Of a stretch of DNA of 64,000 nucleotides, positions 40,150 through 48,467 are shown piece after piece. A program made the position numbers and the translations under genes. How positions within the stretch are numbered: the first letter of the stretch is position 1; each line of letters starts with the position of its first letter. This DNA is from Hoeflea sp. 108 (lineage in GTDB: Bacteria > Pseudomonadota > Alphaproteobacteria > Rhizobiales > Rhizobiaceae). A model generated the notes under the pieces. That model saw only the letters and a program-made list of their open reading frames with translations, had not been told where the DNA came from and did not search any database. Location of the stretch: positions 3,660,839 through 3,724,838 of the forward strand of contig NZ_KB890024.1 in the NCBI RefSeq assembly GCF_000372965.1. The letters are read 5' to 3'.

Positions 40150-41745
40150 ATGCGTTTGCTCAAGGCCATAGCCGTCGCCGCGTTCGGCTTCGCCCTTGCC
40201 TTGTCCTCGGCCATCGCCGAGACGCCCAAGGACACGCTGGTTGTCGCCGACGCCATCGACGACGTCATGACGCTGGACCCCAACGAAGTGGGCGAGGTCG
40301 GCGGCGTGCTTGCCTCGAGCCAGATCTACCAGTCGCTGGTCACCTTCGATGTCGACGACCCGACCCGCATCATGGGCCTGCTCGCCGAAAGCTGGACCAT
40401 TTCGCCTGACGGACGCACCTTCACCTTCAAGATGAACCCGAAGGCGCGTTTTGCTTCCGGCAACCCCGTCACCGCCTGGGACGCCGAATACTCGCTGCGC
40501 CGCGTCATCCACCTCAAATCGCGCTCGGCCTTCATCATCGGCCAGTTCGGCTTCTCGCCCGAGAACGTCGATGACCGCATCAAGGCGCTCGACGACAGCA
40601 CACTGGTCATCCAGGTCGCCGACACCTATGCGCCGAGCTTCCTGTTCTATTGCCTGTCGTCCTACATTGGCGGCATCGTCGACAGCAAGATCGTCAAGCA
40701 GCACGAGGTCGACGGCGACTACGGCAGCAACTGGCTGAAGGCAGACAACTCTGCCGGCTCCGGCCCGTTCGTCCTCAGCAAATGGCAGCCGAAGCAGTCG
40801 ATCCTGCTCAAGCGCAACGACAACTACTGGGGCAGCGCTCCCAGCGTCGAGCACATCCTGATCCGGCACGTCGCCGAAAGCTCGGCCCAGCGCGCCCTGC
40901 TCGAAGCAGGCGATATCGACATCGCCAACCGCCTGGCTCCCAACGATTTCGACCAGATCTCCAGCAACCCGAAACTCAGGGTCGTCAACGGACGTTCGGG
41001 CAACATCTACTACATGGGGTTGAACGTCAGGAACCAGTACCTGGCCAATCCCAAGGTGGTCGAGGCGATGAAGTATCTGGTCGACTACCAGGGCATCGCC
41101 GACACCGTGTCGCGCGGCACAATGGAAGTGCACCAGACGCTGGTGCCCAATGGCTTCCTCGGCGCCATCGCCTACAGGCCGTTCAGCTTCGACGTCGAAA
41201 AGGCCAAGGCGCTCCTTGCCGAAGGTGGCGTCAGCGGCGAATTCTCGCTCGACATGGTGGTGTGGGATACCCTGCCCTTCACCGACTTCGCCAAGGCCAT
41301 CAAGGCGAACATGGCCGCCGCCGGCATAGACCTCAACCTCCAAATCGTCGACGGACGCGAATGGCTGAAGCGCTATCGCAACCACGACCTCGACATCTGG
41401 CTCGGCCTGTGGGGACCGGACTACCCCGACCCGCATTCCAATGCCAAGGCCTTCGCGGTCAACAAGCAGGATGCGCCCGACGGCTCCGACAGCCTCGCCG
41501 ATCGCTTCGGCTGGAAGGCAGGCAGCCTGTCTCCCGACGCCATGGCCGCCGTTCGCGAGCAGGACACCGGCAAGCGCAAGGCCATGTACGAGGCCATCCA
41601 GAAGGTGCATACTGACACCTCGCCCTTCATCCTGATGTTCCAGGAGGTCCGCAAGATCGGCATCAGCGCCCGGATCAAGGGCCTTGCCATGGGCACGACC
41701 TTCTCCGACGACCGCTATTGGGGCGTGTCGAAGCAGCCCTTCTGA
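40150..41745 (+). CDS. ABC transporter substrate-binding protein, family 5
   Basis: A 531-residue DppA-class periplasmic binding protein. Signal peptide residues 1-22 (ends AIA-E). Mature part starts DTLVVADAIDDVMTLDPNEVGEVGGVLASSQIY, then AESWTISPDGRTFTFKMNPKARFASGNPVTAWDAEYSLRR. ATG 40150 follows AGGGGA; the open frame upstream is leader. Like the one at 33832 it has no linked permease genes. It differs in sequence from that protein, so the two are not recent duplicates. Confidence 0.9.
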   Translation: MRLLKAIAVAAFGFALALSSAIAETPKDTLVVADAIDDVMTLDPNEVGEVGGVLASSQIYQSLVTFDVDDPTRIMGLLAESWTISPDGRTFTFKMNPKARFASGNPVTAWDAEYSLRRVIHLKSRSAFIIGQFGFSPENVDDRIKALDDSTLVIQVADTYAPSFLFYCLSSYIGGIVDSKIVKQHEVDGDYGSNWLKADNSAGSGPFVLSKWQPKQSILLKRNDNYWGSAPSVEHILIRHVAESSAQRALLEAGDIDIANRLAPNDFDQISSNPKLRVVNGRSGNIYYMGLNVRNQYLANPKVVEAMKYLVDYQGIADTVSRGTMEVHQTLVPNGFLGAIAYRPFSFDVEKAKALLAEGGVSGEFSLDMVVWDTLPFTDFAKAIKANMAAAGIDLNLQIVDGREWLKRYRNHDLDIWLGLWGPDYPDPHSNAKAFAVNKQDAPDGSDSLADRFGWKAGSLSPDAMAAVREQDTGKRKAMYEAIQKVHTDTSPFILMFQEVRKIGISARIKGLAMGTTFSDDRYWGVSKQPF

Positions 41746-41839
41746 AGCACCTTCGCCCCGGCGCTTGCGCAGTGCCGGATAAACAGGCCAAATATCGTAC
41801 GAGCAGGCAGAACCGCACTCCACCGGGAGGGGACGGCGC

Positions 41840-43555
41840 ATGCAGGTCGATGTGGTCGATAGCTTCGACAAGCTTGAACCGCTGCGAGAGGACTGGGAGC
41901 GCGTCTATGGCGCGGATCCGGAAGCCCACTTCTTTCTGTCGTGGACCTGGATGTCCAACTGGCTGCACCAGGCGAATTTCAGCTGGTTGGTGCTGGCAGT
42001 CAGGGCCACTGACGGTCCGGGCCGCTACGAAGCTTTCCTGCCCCTGCAGATCCGCGTCGAACTGGACGAGAAGACCGGCTTTTACAACAGCATCCGCATG
42101 GGCGGTTCCTATTTCGCCGTCTACACCGGCTTGCTCTGCGCACCCGACGCGGAGGCAGCAGCCCTGCCGGCTTTCGCCCAACGCATCAAGGCCCTCAACT
42201 GGCGAAGATTTCATCTCGACGACCTGTTCATGTCGGACAGGCGGCGTGCGGCTTTCGCCGGATATTTCGAGCCGGATGTCTTCTCAGCGGAGAAAATCGA
42301 GCGGCGGCGGCACGTCACGGCCGCCGGCGACGACATCGATCACGACACTTACGTCTATGTCGATCTGCCCGGCGATTGGGAGGCGTTTCTCGACACCAGG
42401 CTTGGCCCGAAGATCCGGCGCGATGTCAGGTATTTTCTGCGCAAGACCGACGCGGGCGACGAGTTCAGGATTACTCTAGCCGACACCACCACTGCTGCGA
42501 GCGACCTCAATGCCTTCATGCGGTTCTGGCTCGAGCAGTGGTATTCCAAGAGCGAAGGATATGCCCGCGGCATCGTCGACAACTGCCGGAAGATGCTGCC
42601 GCCCTGCCTTGCGGATGGCTGCCTCTTTGCACCGGTGCTCTGGCAAGGCGACAAGCAGGTCGGCGTCCATATCGCCTTCATCGACAAGGCAAAGCGGCGG
42701 CTGATCTGCTTCCTTGTCGGACGTGACCGCTCTATCAGGAAACCGCCGCCGGGCTTCGTGCTCCATGCCTTTACGCTGCGCTGGGCGATAGCCAACGGCT
42801 TCACCGTCTATGATCTGGGAACAGGCGATTTTTCCTACAAATACAGCTTCGGATCGAAAGAACATCGCATCGAAGGCACCAGGATATCGACGCGAAGCGG
42901 CAGCAATCTCGGTGGCCGCCTCGATCCCAGGACCACGCAGGCAGCTCTTGGCTGGGTGAAGCGGTTGCGCACCGAGCGCAGGTTCGAACTGGCGGAGAAA
43001 GGCTGCCGGCAGATACTGGAGCTCGCGCCGGAACATGTTGAAGCAACCGAATTGCTGGCCGCGTTGCATGACGACATGGCCGGCGATCCCGACATCCAGT
43101 TCGCCCGCGCGCAGGATCTCCATCGCACAGGCAATGCGCTCGAAGCATCCCGGCTTTACGTGGCGATACTCGACAAGAACCGCCATCATTTCGGCGCCAA
43201 CTTCATGCTCGGCATCGCCTGCCTTCAGTTCCGCGAATTCGATGCGGCGGAACAATATCTGCGCCGTGCCCTCGCAACCGATCCCACGCATGCTGTCGCC
43301 CAGAACAACCACGGCAACGCCTTGCGCGCGCTGAAGCGTCACGATGAAGCACTGGCTGCATATGGACGGGCAACTGCCCTGCGACCCGGTTTTGTCGAAG
43401 CCCACAACAACATGGGTGTGGTGATGCGGGAACTCGGCCGTAGGACCGAGGCATTGGCCTGCTTCGACAGGGCACTTGCCATCGATGCGACTTTTGCGAA
43501 GGCCGTTGCCAATCGTGCCGCTCTGGCGACGGCGCCCCACTCGGCCCCGAAATGA
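41840..43555 (+). CDS. GNAT (CelD/FemAB-like) acyltransferase fused to TPR repeats, copy 1
   Basis: A 571-residue cytoplasmic protein. Residues about 1-355 form a double-GNAT domain of the Acetyltransf_6 (CelD/BcsL) type: FFLSWTWMSNWLHQ near the start and PGFVLHAFTLRWAIANGFTVYDLGTGDFSYKYSFG in the second half. Residues about 385-560 hold TPR repeats (AEKGCRQILELAPEHVEATELLAAL, AEQYLRRALATDPTHAVAQNNHGNALRALKRHDEALAAYGRATALRPGFVEAHNNMGVV). A clear paralogue is at 54362. The pair brackets a type I secretion locus, suggesting modification of its cargo (inference). RBS GGGAGGGGA precedes ATG 41840. Confidence 0.82.
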   Translation: MQVDVVDSFDKLEPLREDWERVYGADPEAHFFLSWTWMSNWLHQANFSWLVLAVRATDGPGRYEAFLPLQIRVELDEKTGFYNSIRMGGSYFAVYTGLLCAPDAEAAALPAFAQRIKALNWRRFHLDDLFMSDRRRAAFAGYFEPDVFSAEKIERRRHVTAAGDDIDHDTYVYVDLPGDWEAFLDTRLGPKIRRDVRYFLRKTDAGDEFRITLADTTTAASDLNAFMRFWLEQWYSKSEGYARGIVDNCRKMLPPCLADGCLFAPVLWQGDKQVGVHIAFIDKAKRRLICFLVGRDRSIRKPPPGFVLHAFTLRWAIANGFTVYDLGTGDFSYKYSFGSKEHRIEGTRISTRSGSNLGGRLDPRTTQAALGWVKRLRTERRFELAEKGCRQILELAPEHVEATELLAALHDDMAGDPDIQFARAQDLHRTGNALEASRLYVAILDKNRHHFGANFMLGIACLQFREFDAAEQYLRRALATDPTHAVAQNNHGNALRALKRHDEALAAYGRATALRPGFVEAHNNMGVVMRELGRRTEALACFDRALAIDATFAKAVANRAALATAPHSAPK

Positions 43556-43583
43556 CCGCCGGCCCGACAGGCTGACGACAAAA

Positions 43584-43608
43584 TGCCGGGCGGCAAGGCC
43601 GCCCGGCA
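43584..43608 (-). terminator. terminator of the Gly-rich protein gene
   Basis: TGCCGGGCGGC (43584-43594) and GCCGCCCGGCA (43598-43608) pair perfectly; reading the minus strand the stem is followed by TTTTG. It lies between the convergent GNAT-TPR and Gly-rich protein genes. Confidence 0.75.
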
Positions 43609-43643
43609 GAACTCATCGCGAAATCGATTTGGCGAAATCGGGC

Positions 43644-44237
43644 TCAGCCACCGGCACCACCTGCTCCGCCAGCTCCGCCGGCACCACCGCCTCCGCCAGC
43701 ACCGCCGCCACCACCAGCACCGCCGCCACCGCCGCCTCCGCCACCACCAGCACCGCCACCACCAGCGCCGCCGCCTCCGCCTCCACCACCACCGGCGCCG
43801 CCAGCTCCGCCAGCACCGCCACTGTCGCCAGGGTCACCACCGGGGGTTCCACCACCACCGGGGGTGTCACCACCACCGGGAGTGCCACCACCGCCCGGGG
43901 TGCCGCCACCAGGCGTGCCGTCGCCATTGTCGTTGCCGTCGCCAGTGCTTCCATCATTTCCATTGTTGTTCTCGCTGCCGGCCAGGACCGCGGCGATCAG
44001 CGATGTCGTGATGGGCGGGCATTGCGCCAACTGGCCGGACGACATCAGACTGCCCCGGTTGATGGCGATGCAGCACATCTCGAAGTTGCCTTGGGTAAGC
44101 GGTTGGCATTGTGCAGCCGTCATCCGCGGACGGATTTCCTGGGAAGACGCCGGTGCTGTGAAGCTGAAGGCCGCAAAGGCGGATGAAAGCAGCAGAATCG
44201 TCTGAATCCTGCGTGCGCAGGTCGGGTACGTCGTCAT
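43644..44237 (-). CDS. exported glycine-rich protein
   Basis: A 197-residue protein. A signal peptide (residues about 10-36, ends ASS-Q) leads into a short ordered part with three to four cysteines (AAQCQPLTQGNFEMCCIAINRG, AQCPPITTSLI), then a tail from about residue 90 to the end made of Gly with Asn/Asp, then TPGGG repeats, then nearly pure Gly-Ala. The start ATG 44237 is preceded by AGGAGGAA. Such tails are found in surface or matrix proteins. It lies next to the T1SS locus but carries its own Sec-type signal. Confidence 0.78.
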   Translation of the reverse strand: MTTYPTCARRIQTILLLSSAFAAFSFTAPASSQEIRPRMTAAQCQPLTQGNFEMCCIAINRGSLMSSGQLAQCPPITTSLIAAVLAGSENNNGNDGSTGDGNDNGDGTPGGGTPGGGGTPGGGDTPGGGGTPGGDPGDSGGAGGAGGAGGGGGGGGGAGGGGAGGGGGGGGGGAGGGGGAGGGGGAGGAGGAGGAGG

Positions 44238-44502
44238 TTCTTCCTCCTGAGGGAAAAAATGCGCCCGTCCCCAAACTGGCGCTATGATCAAATGTCTCCG
44301 CGTCGGAAACACTTTGTTAAGCATACGCCCATTCACATCAGGTGCAATCAACTCCCGCATCGGTTGATTTATCTAGCTCTAATGTAATGAATTGGCGGCG
44401 CCCCTCAGGAGAAAGCGGACGGCACGTTGAAGTCGCGCAGCCGCATCACTCGGTCGGCCGCGCTCGGGCCGGTCGCATGCCGGGACCTTTCGCCAGCTGC
44501 AT

Positions 44503-44985
44503 TCAATGCGGGAAGGAATTGTCCTCGACGATCTGCCAGATCTGGCGATTGATGCCCCTGATCGCCTCGATCGAAGCGCCGATGCGCTGCATCTCGTCGT
44601 CGTCCAGCTCCTCATGCTTGCCGTAGCGCACTGAATCCTTGCTGTCGAAGATACGCATGAGCTGGGTACTGGCACGTGTGCCCGTCTCATCGAAGGAATA
44701 GATACAGTGGCTGTATTTGTTGCGCAGCTTGCCCTGGTGGGTCAGCTGTTCAGACACGGCCAGCACCGCCTTGCGGCAGACCGGCGAGGTTCCCGCCATC
44801 TTGGCGAGGCGCTCGACCAGATCAAGGCGCGCCCGCGTCGTGTTCAGCGTCAGGAAGATGATGATCGCCGTTTCCTTGTCGACGCGGGCCAGCCCGGCGA
44901 TCAGATGGATGAGCAGGCTCTCGGTGTTGGTCCAGGTGTAGTTCAGCTGGCCAACGGCGAGCAGCACGTCCTGAAAGCGTGGCAT
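44503..44985 (-). CDS. uncharacterised helical protein with HEPN-like motif
   Basis: A 160-residue, all-helical cytoplasmic protein. The segment KLRNKYSHCIYSF (Arg88-Asn89 to His93) fits the R[NDH]xxxH motif of HEPN-domain ribonucleases, and its place in the second half of a helical bundle is as expected. Overall similarity to a named family is not recognised. It starts 7 bases after the LuxR-family gene stop, so the two are cotranscribed. No antitoxin partner is evident. Confidence 0.6.
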   Translation of the reverse strand: MPRFQDVLLAVGQLNYTWTNTESLLIHLIAGLARVDKETAIIIFLTLNTTRARLDLVERLAKMAGTSPVCRKAVLAVSEQLTHQGKLRNKYSHCIYSFDETGTRASTQLMRIFDSKDSVRYGKHEELDDDEMQRIGASIEAIRGINRQIWQIVEDNSFPH

Positions 44986-44992
44986 CTAGGCC

Positions 44993-45784
44993 TCATGCCG
45001 GCAGCTGGTGCAGCTTGGACGTCTCGCTCGGGCCGCGCTCGCCCAGGTCGCGACGTGCATGATAGATTGCGGCCGCCTCCGTGCGGTTGTGTGCGCCGAG
45101 CTTGGTGATGATGTTGTGAAGGTGAATCTTCACCGTGTGCTCCGAAAGGCCGAGCGCCGCTGCAATCAGCTTGTTCTGCAGGCCCCGCGCAACCATGCCC
45201 AGGATCTGCAGTTCCCGGTCGGTCAGCTCGTAGAAATCGTCGGCCTCGCCTTCCGGCCGATTGCGCAGCCTTGGCGCCTCGCCGAGTTCGACCGCAACAT
45301 CGCTGCGCTCAGGCGCGATGATCGGCTCGAACAGCGACAACGGGAAATACTCCCCGCCGCGCAGCACCAGCCGGAGCACCGAAAGCCACACGTCGAGCTT
45401 GAGGTTCATCGGCAGCACCCCGCGCACGTTGCGGGCCGTCACCACATCGCGGATCGCCACCTGATGGCGCCCATCCTCCTGGATGAGCATGATCTGTGCG
45501 GCTGGATGCAGGCGATGGATCCGATCGGAGTACAGAGCAACATCTGGCAACTGCTGGGCTTCGAGCAGGATCAGTGGCACCGGGCATTCGAAGGATGCGC
45601 AGGCCTGCTCCAACTCGCCCACGCACTCCACCCGGAGCCATGGGAATTCACGCTCGATCGCAAAGACCAGCGTCTCCGACACGAAATCGGCAGGGGCAAC
45701 GATCAACAGGGTCTTGCAGGCTTTTTGCTCGGACACGCCGCTTGCAGACGCGCGGCGAGAGCTGGAAACAGCTACTCGGTACAT
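44993..45784 (-). CDS. LuxR-family transcriptional regulator with degenerate receiver domain
   Basis: A 263-residue NarL/FixJ-like regulator. A C-terminal HTH (about residues 190-250) reads LTDRELQILGMVARGLQNKLIAAALGLSEHTVKIHLHNIITKLGAHNRTEAAAIY. The N-terminal receiver-like domain starts KTLLIVAPADFVSETL, but the phosphoacceptor position reads LILLEAQQ and the acidic pair is incomplete, so it is probably not phosphorylated. It faces the cargo gene at 46510 across a 725-bp gap and is a likely regulator of the secretion locus. ATG 45784 has GGGAG upstream. Confidence 0.87.
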   Translation of the reverse strand: MYRVAVSSSRRASASGVSEQKACKTLLIVAPADFVSETLVFAIEREFPWLRVECVGELEQACASFECPVPLILLEAQQLPDVALYSDRIHRLHPAAQIMLIQEDGRHQVAIRDVVTARNVRGVLPMNLKLDVWLSVLRLVLRGGEYFPLSLFEPIIAPERSDVAVELGEAPRLRNRPEGEADDFYELTDRELQILGMVARGLQNKLIAAALGLSEHTVKIHLHNIITKLGAHNRTEAAAIYHARRDLGERGPSETSKLHQLPA

Positions 45785-46509
45785 TGGAACTCCCGCTCTC
45801 CAATCGCTAATGCGACCAGCGCCGGGCGCCGCTTCCCGACAACTATTTCTGGATCATATACCAGCTATTAACGCTTCGGTATAAGCAAGACGAGCTATTC
45901 CATCTTGCCGCTAGTTCTTCCGGCCTGTGATCGAAGCGTTGCAACAGCTTGCAAAACCGCTCGTTCGATCTGCCCCCAGCGCGCTCTGATACATCATTTG
46001 GAATATGATGGTTGCGCCCGAAAGCACTTCGCGCTGATCTGCTTTCCTCTTGCAAATGCAATGCAATTGTTGCTCGGGCGCAGCCGTAGAAAAATAGCCC
46101 TGATGGCCTCGATCGACTGTCTAGATCGACACTGCCAATTCTTGCTCTGGATCGCCCGAACAGCCTAGCGCGAACTGTCAGCTTACAATTTCACCGGCCC
46201 AGCCACAGACTTTCATGGTTCCGCAAAGCGAGGGCGCGGCGCAACCGGTTTTCCCACATCGTACAATGGCGGCCGCTTCAAGCACCATCATCACGTCTTT
46301 GTGAAGAGATCGGATCCGCCCTGCCCCAGAAACCAAGGGAGGCAATGGCCATCCAGTCACGAGCAGGGATCTTTGGCCTTCAGTCCCCTCGGCCACCAGA
46401 TCCACGCATCCAGACAACAAGCGAATAGAAGCAGCGTCCGCGCTGAGCTCAAGGCCGTGTGAGAGATGAAGACGGTCCGGCAGGCGCGGTCCCAAATGAG
46501 GACAAGACG
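45785..46509. other. 725-bp non-coding region between LuxR gene and first cargo gene
   Basis: No supportable gene. It is AT-richer than the surrounding DNA, especially 45785-46160. A dyad CATCAT-N7-ATGATG (45992-46010) could be a regulator site. Short open frames at 45905-46168 (+) and 46178-46495 (-) lack ribosome-binding sites and protein-like features. The length suggests a regulated promoter with a long leader, or an unrecognised small RNA. Confidence 0.6.
45992..46010. promoter_or_regulatory. dyad CATCAT-N7-ATGATG
   Basis: A perfect 6-bp inverted repeat in the long divergent region between the LuxR gene and the cargo gene, roughly 210 bp upstream of the LuxR start. Size and symmetry suit a dimeric regulator, but no match to a known site is claimed. 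Confidence 0.3.
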
Positions 46510-48330
46510 ATGTCTGATCGCAACAGCAACAACATCAATACGTTTGGCCTGCAATTCGTAGGCAACGAATTCGATCTCGGCGGTGGCGAGAACGAAAACT
46601 CCAACGAGAATGAAAACAAGAGCGAAAACAAGAACGACTCGAATAACGACAACGGCAACTGGAACGATTCCGACAACAAGAACCAGAATGAAAACAAGAA
46701 CGACTCGGACAACAAGAACCAGAACGAAAACGAGAACAGATCCGACAACAAGAATCAGAATGAAAACGAGAACAAATCCGAGAACAAGAACACCAACGAA
46801 AACAAGAACGAGACCAAGGTAGACGTCAACGTAGACGTCAAGGTCGACCTTCAGCACGAAGGCCTGGCGCCGAGCGACAACCACTCTGATAACGATTTCG
46901 CCGACATCGACACCGGCGGCGGCAACATCAACGACATGATCATCGCCAAGGACAGCACGGTCTCCTACGATCCGGGCGACGACATCAATTTCAAGGACCT
47001 GCTGAACAACTCGCTGAATGGCCAGGGCAACAACACCGCCTTCGTCATGAACCAGGTCGCCAACATGACGGACAACGACACTCTCGGCAGTGCGACCGTC
47101 CAGAATACCGGCTCCTTCAAGCAGGACTTCGACGCCAAGGGCGGCTACGCCTCGGCTGGCGACGGCATCAATGCCGGCGGTGGCGGCGGTGGCGGTGGCG
47201 GCAACGCCAAGGCTGACGGCGGCGGCGGCGGCGATGGTGGCGACGCTCATGGCGGCAAGGCCGATGGCGGCGACGGCACCGGCGGCACGGCGCTCAGCGC
47301 AGCGATCGGCGGCGACACCAAGGGTGACGTCAAGGCCGATGGCGGCGACAGCGACGGCGGCGATGGCAAGAATGACGCCAGCGGCGGCAAGGGCGACGGC
47401 GGCGACGGCGGTCGCGGTGGCGACGGCGTGGGCCTCGGTCTCGGTCTCGGGCTCGGCCTGGGTCTCGGCGCCGGCCTCGGCGGCGATGCCAAGTCTGACG
47501 GCGGCGATGCCAAGGCCGACAGCGGCGACGCGAAGGCCGACAGCGGCGACGGCGGCAATGGCGCCGACGGCGGCAACAGCGGTGATTCCGAAGGCGGCAA
47601 CGCCAATGGCGATGGCGGCGACGGCATCGACGCATTCGTCCCGATCGTTCCCATCCTTAACTTCGGCTTCGGCGGCGATGCTGAAGGCGATGGCGGCAAC
47701 GCCGGCAACACCGGCGGTGGCGGCGGCGGTGGCGGTGGCGGCGGAACCGGCTCTGCGGACGCGGCCTCGGGCGCAGCTGATGCGACCGGCGGCGCGGCCT
47801 CCTCTACAGGCGGCGCAGGCAGCGGCACCGGTTCGGGCACCGGCTCCGGCACCGGCGAAGGCACCGGCAGCGGTGGTGGCGGCGGCGGCGGCGGTGACGG
47901 CACCGGCGGCGACGCGACCAACGGCAACGCGACCGGCGGCGCCAGCACGGGCGGTCTCGCAGGCGCCTGGGGCGGCGTGGGCGGCAGCGCATTGAGCGGC
48001 GCCTGGGCCGATGGCAATGGCGGCGACGCCACGGGCGGCCTCGCATGGGGCGGCGCGGGTGCGGCCGGCGGTGCCGGCGGCACGGCGACAACCGGCTATG
48101 GCGGCGATGGCGGCGATGGCGGCATGTGGGGCTCGCAAAATGGCCATGACGGCTACGTCACCGGCACGAGCACTGCGCATTCCGACGTCACGATCGACCC
48201 GAGCGCCTTCAACCAGCAGATCGTGATGGGTGCCAACCTGCAGGGCAACACGGTCAACATGACCGTGGTGGGTGGCGACTACCATCACATCCTGACCGGC
48301 GAAGACTCGACCGACCACAGCAATCTCTAG
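46510..48330 (+). CDS. large Asn/Glu- then Gly-rich repetitive protein, probable type I secretion cargo 1
   Basis: A 606-residue protein of extreme composition. Residues 1-26 are ordered; 27-104 are almost only Asn, Glu, Lys, Asp and Ser with four 12-residue repeats (53-100, DSDNKNQNENKN type); 105-210 are mixed and include AFVMNQVANMTDNDTLG; 216-545 are Gly-rich with GGDAKAD-type repeats and a (GL) run at 307-320; 558-606 are ordered (NLQGNTVNMTVVGGDYHHIL). No Sec signal. The same VGG/DND signature occurs in the next protein. The ABC exporter and HlyD genes downstream suggest C-terminal type I export. RBS GAGGA precedes ATG 46510. Confidence 0.75.
   Translation: MSDRNSNNINTFGLQFVGNEFDLGGGENENSNENENKSENKNDSNNDNGNWNDSDNKNQNENKNDSDNKNQNENENRSDNKNQNENENKSENKNTNENKNETKVDVNVDVKVDLQHEGLAPSDNHSDNDFADIDTGGGNINDMIIAKDSTVSYDPGDDINFKDLLNNSLNGQGNNTAFVMNQVANMTDNDTLGSATVQNTGSFKQDFDAKGGYASAGDGINAGGGGGGGGGNAKADGGGGGDGGDAHGGKADGGDGTGGTALSAAIGGDTKGDVKADGGDSDGGDGKNDASGGKGDGGDGGRGGDGVGLGLGLGLGLGLGAGLGGDAKSDGGDAKADSGDAKADSGDGGNGADGGNSGDSEGGNANGDGGDGIDAFVPIVPILNFGFGGDAEGDGGNAGNTGGGGGGGGGGGTGSADAASGAADATGGAASSTGGAGSGTGSGTGSGTGEGTGSGGGGGGGGDGTGGDATNGNATGGASTGGLAGAWGGVGGSALSGAWADGNGGDATGGLAWGGAGAAGGAGGTATTGYGGDGGDGGMWGSQNGHDGYVTGTSTAHSDVTIDPSAFNQQIVMGANLQGNTVNMTVVGGDYHHILTGEDSTDHSNL
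46666..46809 (+). repeat. four tandem 36-bp repeats inside cargo 1
   Basis: Four consecutive 36-bp units encode the 12-residue repeats DSDNKNQNENKN, DSDNKNQNENEN, RSDNKNQNENEN and KSENKNTNENKN. The DNA is far richer in A than neighbouring genes. Length variation between strains by slippage is likely. Confidence 0.85.
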
Positions 48331-48341
48331 CTGACAACAGC

Positions 48342-48401
48342 CCCGGCTTCGCCACGGCGAAGCCGGGTGCGCAGGCTGCGCGGGGCGTCTCCCCCGCGCA
48401 G
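48342..48401. terminator. tandem hairpins between the two cargo genes
   Basis: A perfect 12-bp stem CCCGGCTTCGCC/GGCGAAGCCGGG (48342-48353 and 48356-48367) and then a perfect 10-bp stem CTGCGCGGGG/CCCCGCGCAG (48376-48385 and 48392-48401) followed by TCTTTA. They fit attenuation of transcription after cargo 1. Confidence 0.65.
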
Positions 48402-48467
48402 TCTTTACTGGCCGGTGGGACGAAGACCATGCCTCATCGTGTCTGAACTCCGGGCGGAGGCAAGACC

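Noticed and set aside
40108..41871. A 587-residue open frame on the minus strand
   Set aside because: It is fully antisense to the family-5 binding protein, which has a signal peptide and clear family motifs.
45905..46168. An 87-residue frame in the long intergenic region
   Set aside because: No ribosome-binding site, no recognisable features, and composition expected of non-coding DNA; kept only as part of the gap description.
46666..46809. Regular 36-bp repeats that could suggest a CRISPR array
   Set aside because: The repeats are directly adjacent without spacers, stay in frame and encode a 12-residue peptide repeat, so they are a coding tandem repeat.
46357..48318. A 653-residue minus-strand frame opposite cargo 1
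   Set aside because: Its Val/Leu/Phe-rich then Ala/Val/Gly-rich sequence is the mirror of the repeated codons of cargo 1. The plus frame has a ribosome-binding site, the operon context and a repeat signature shared with cargo 2.
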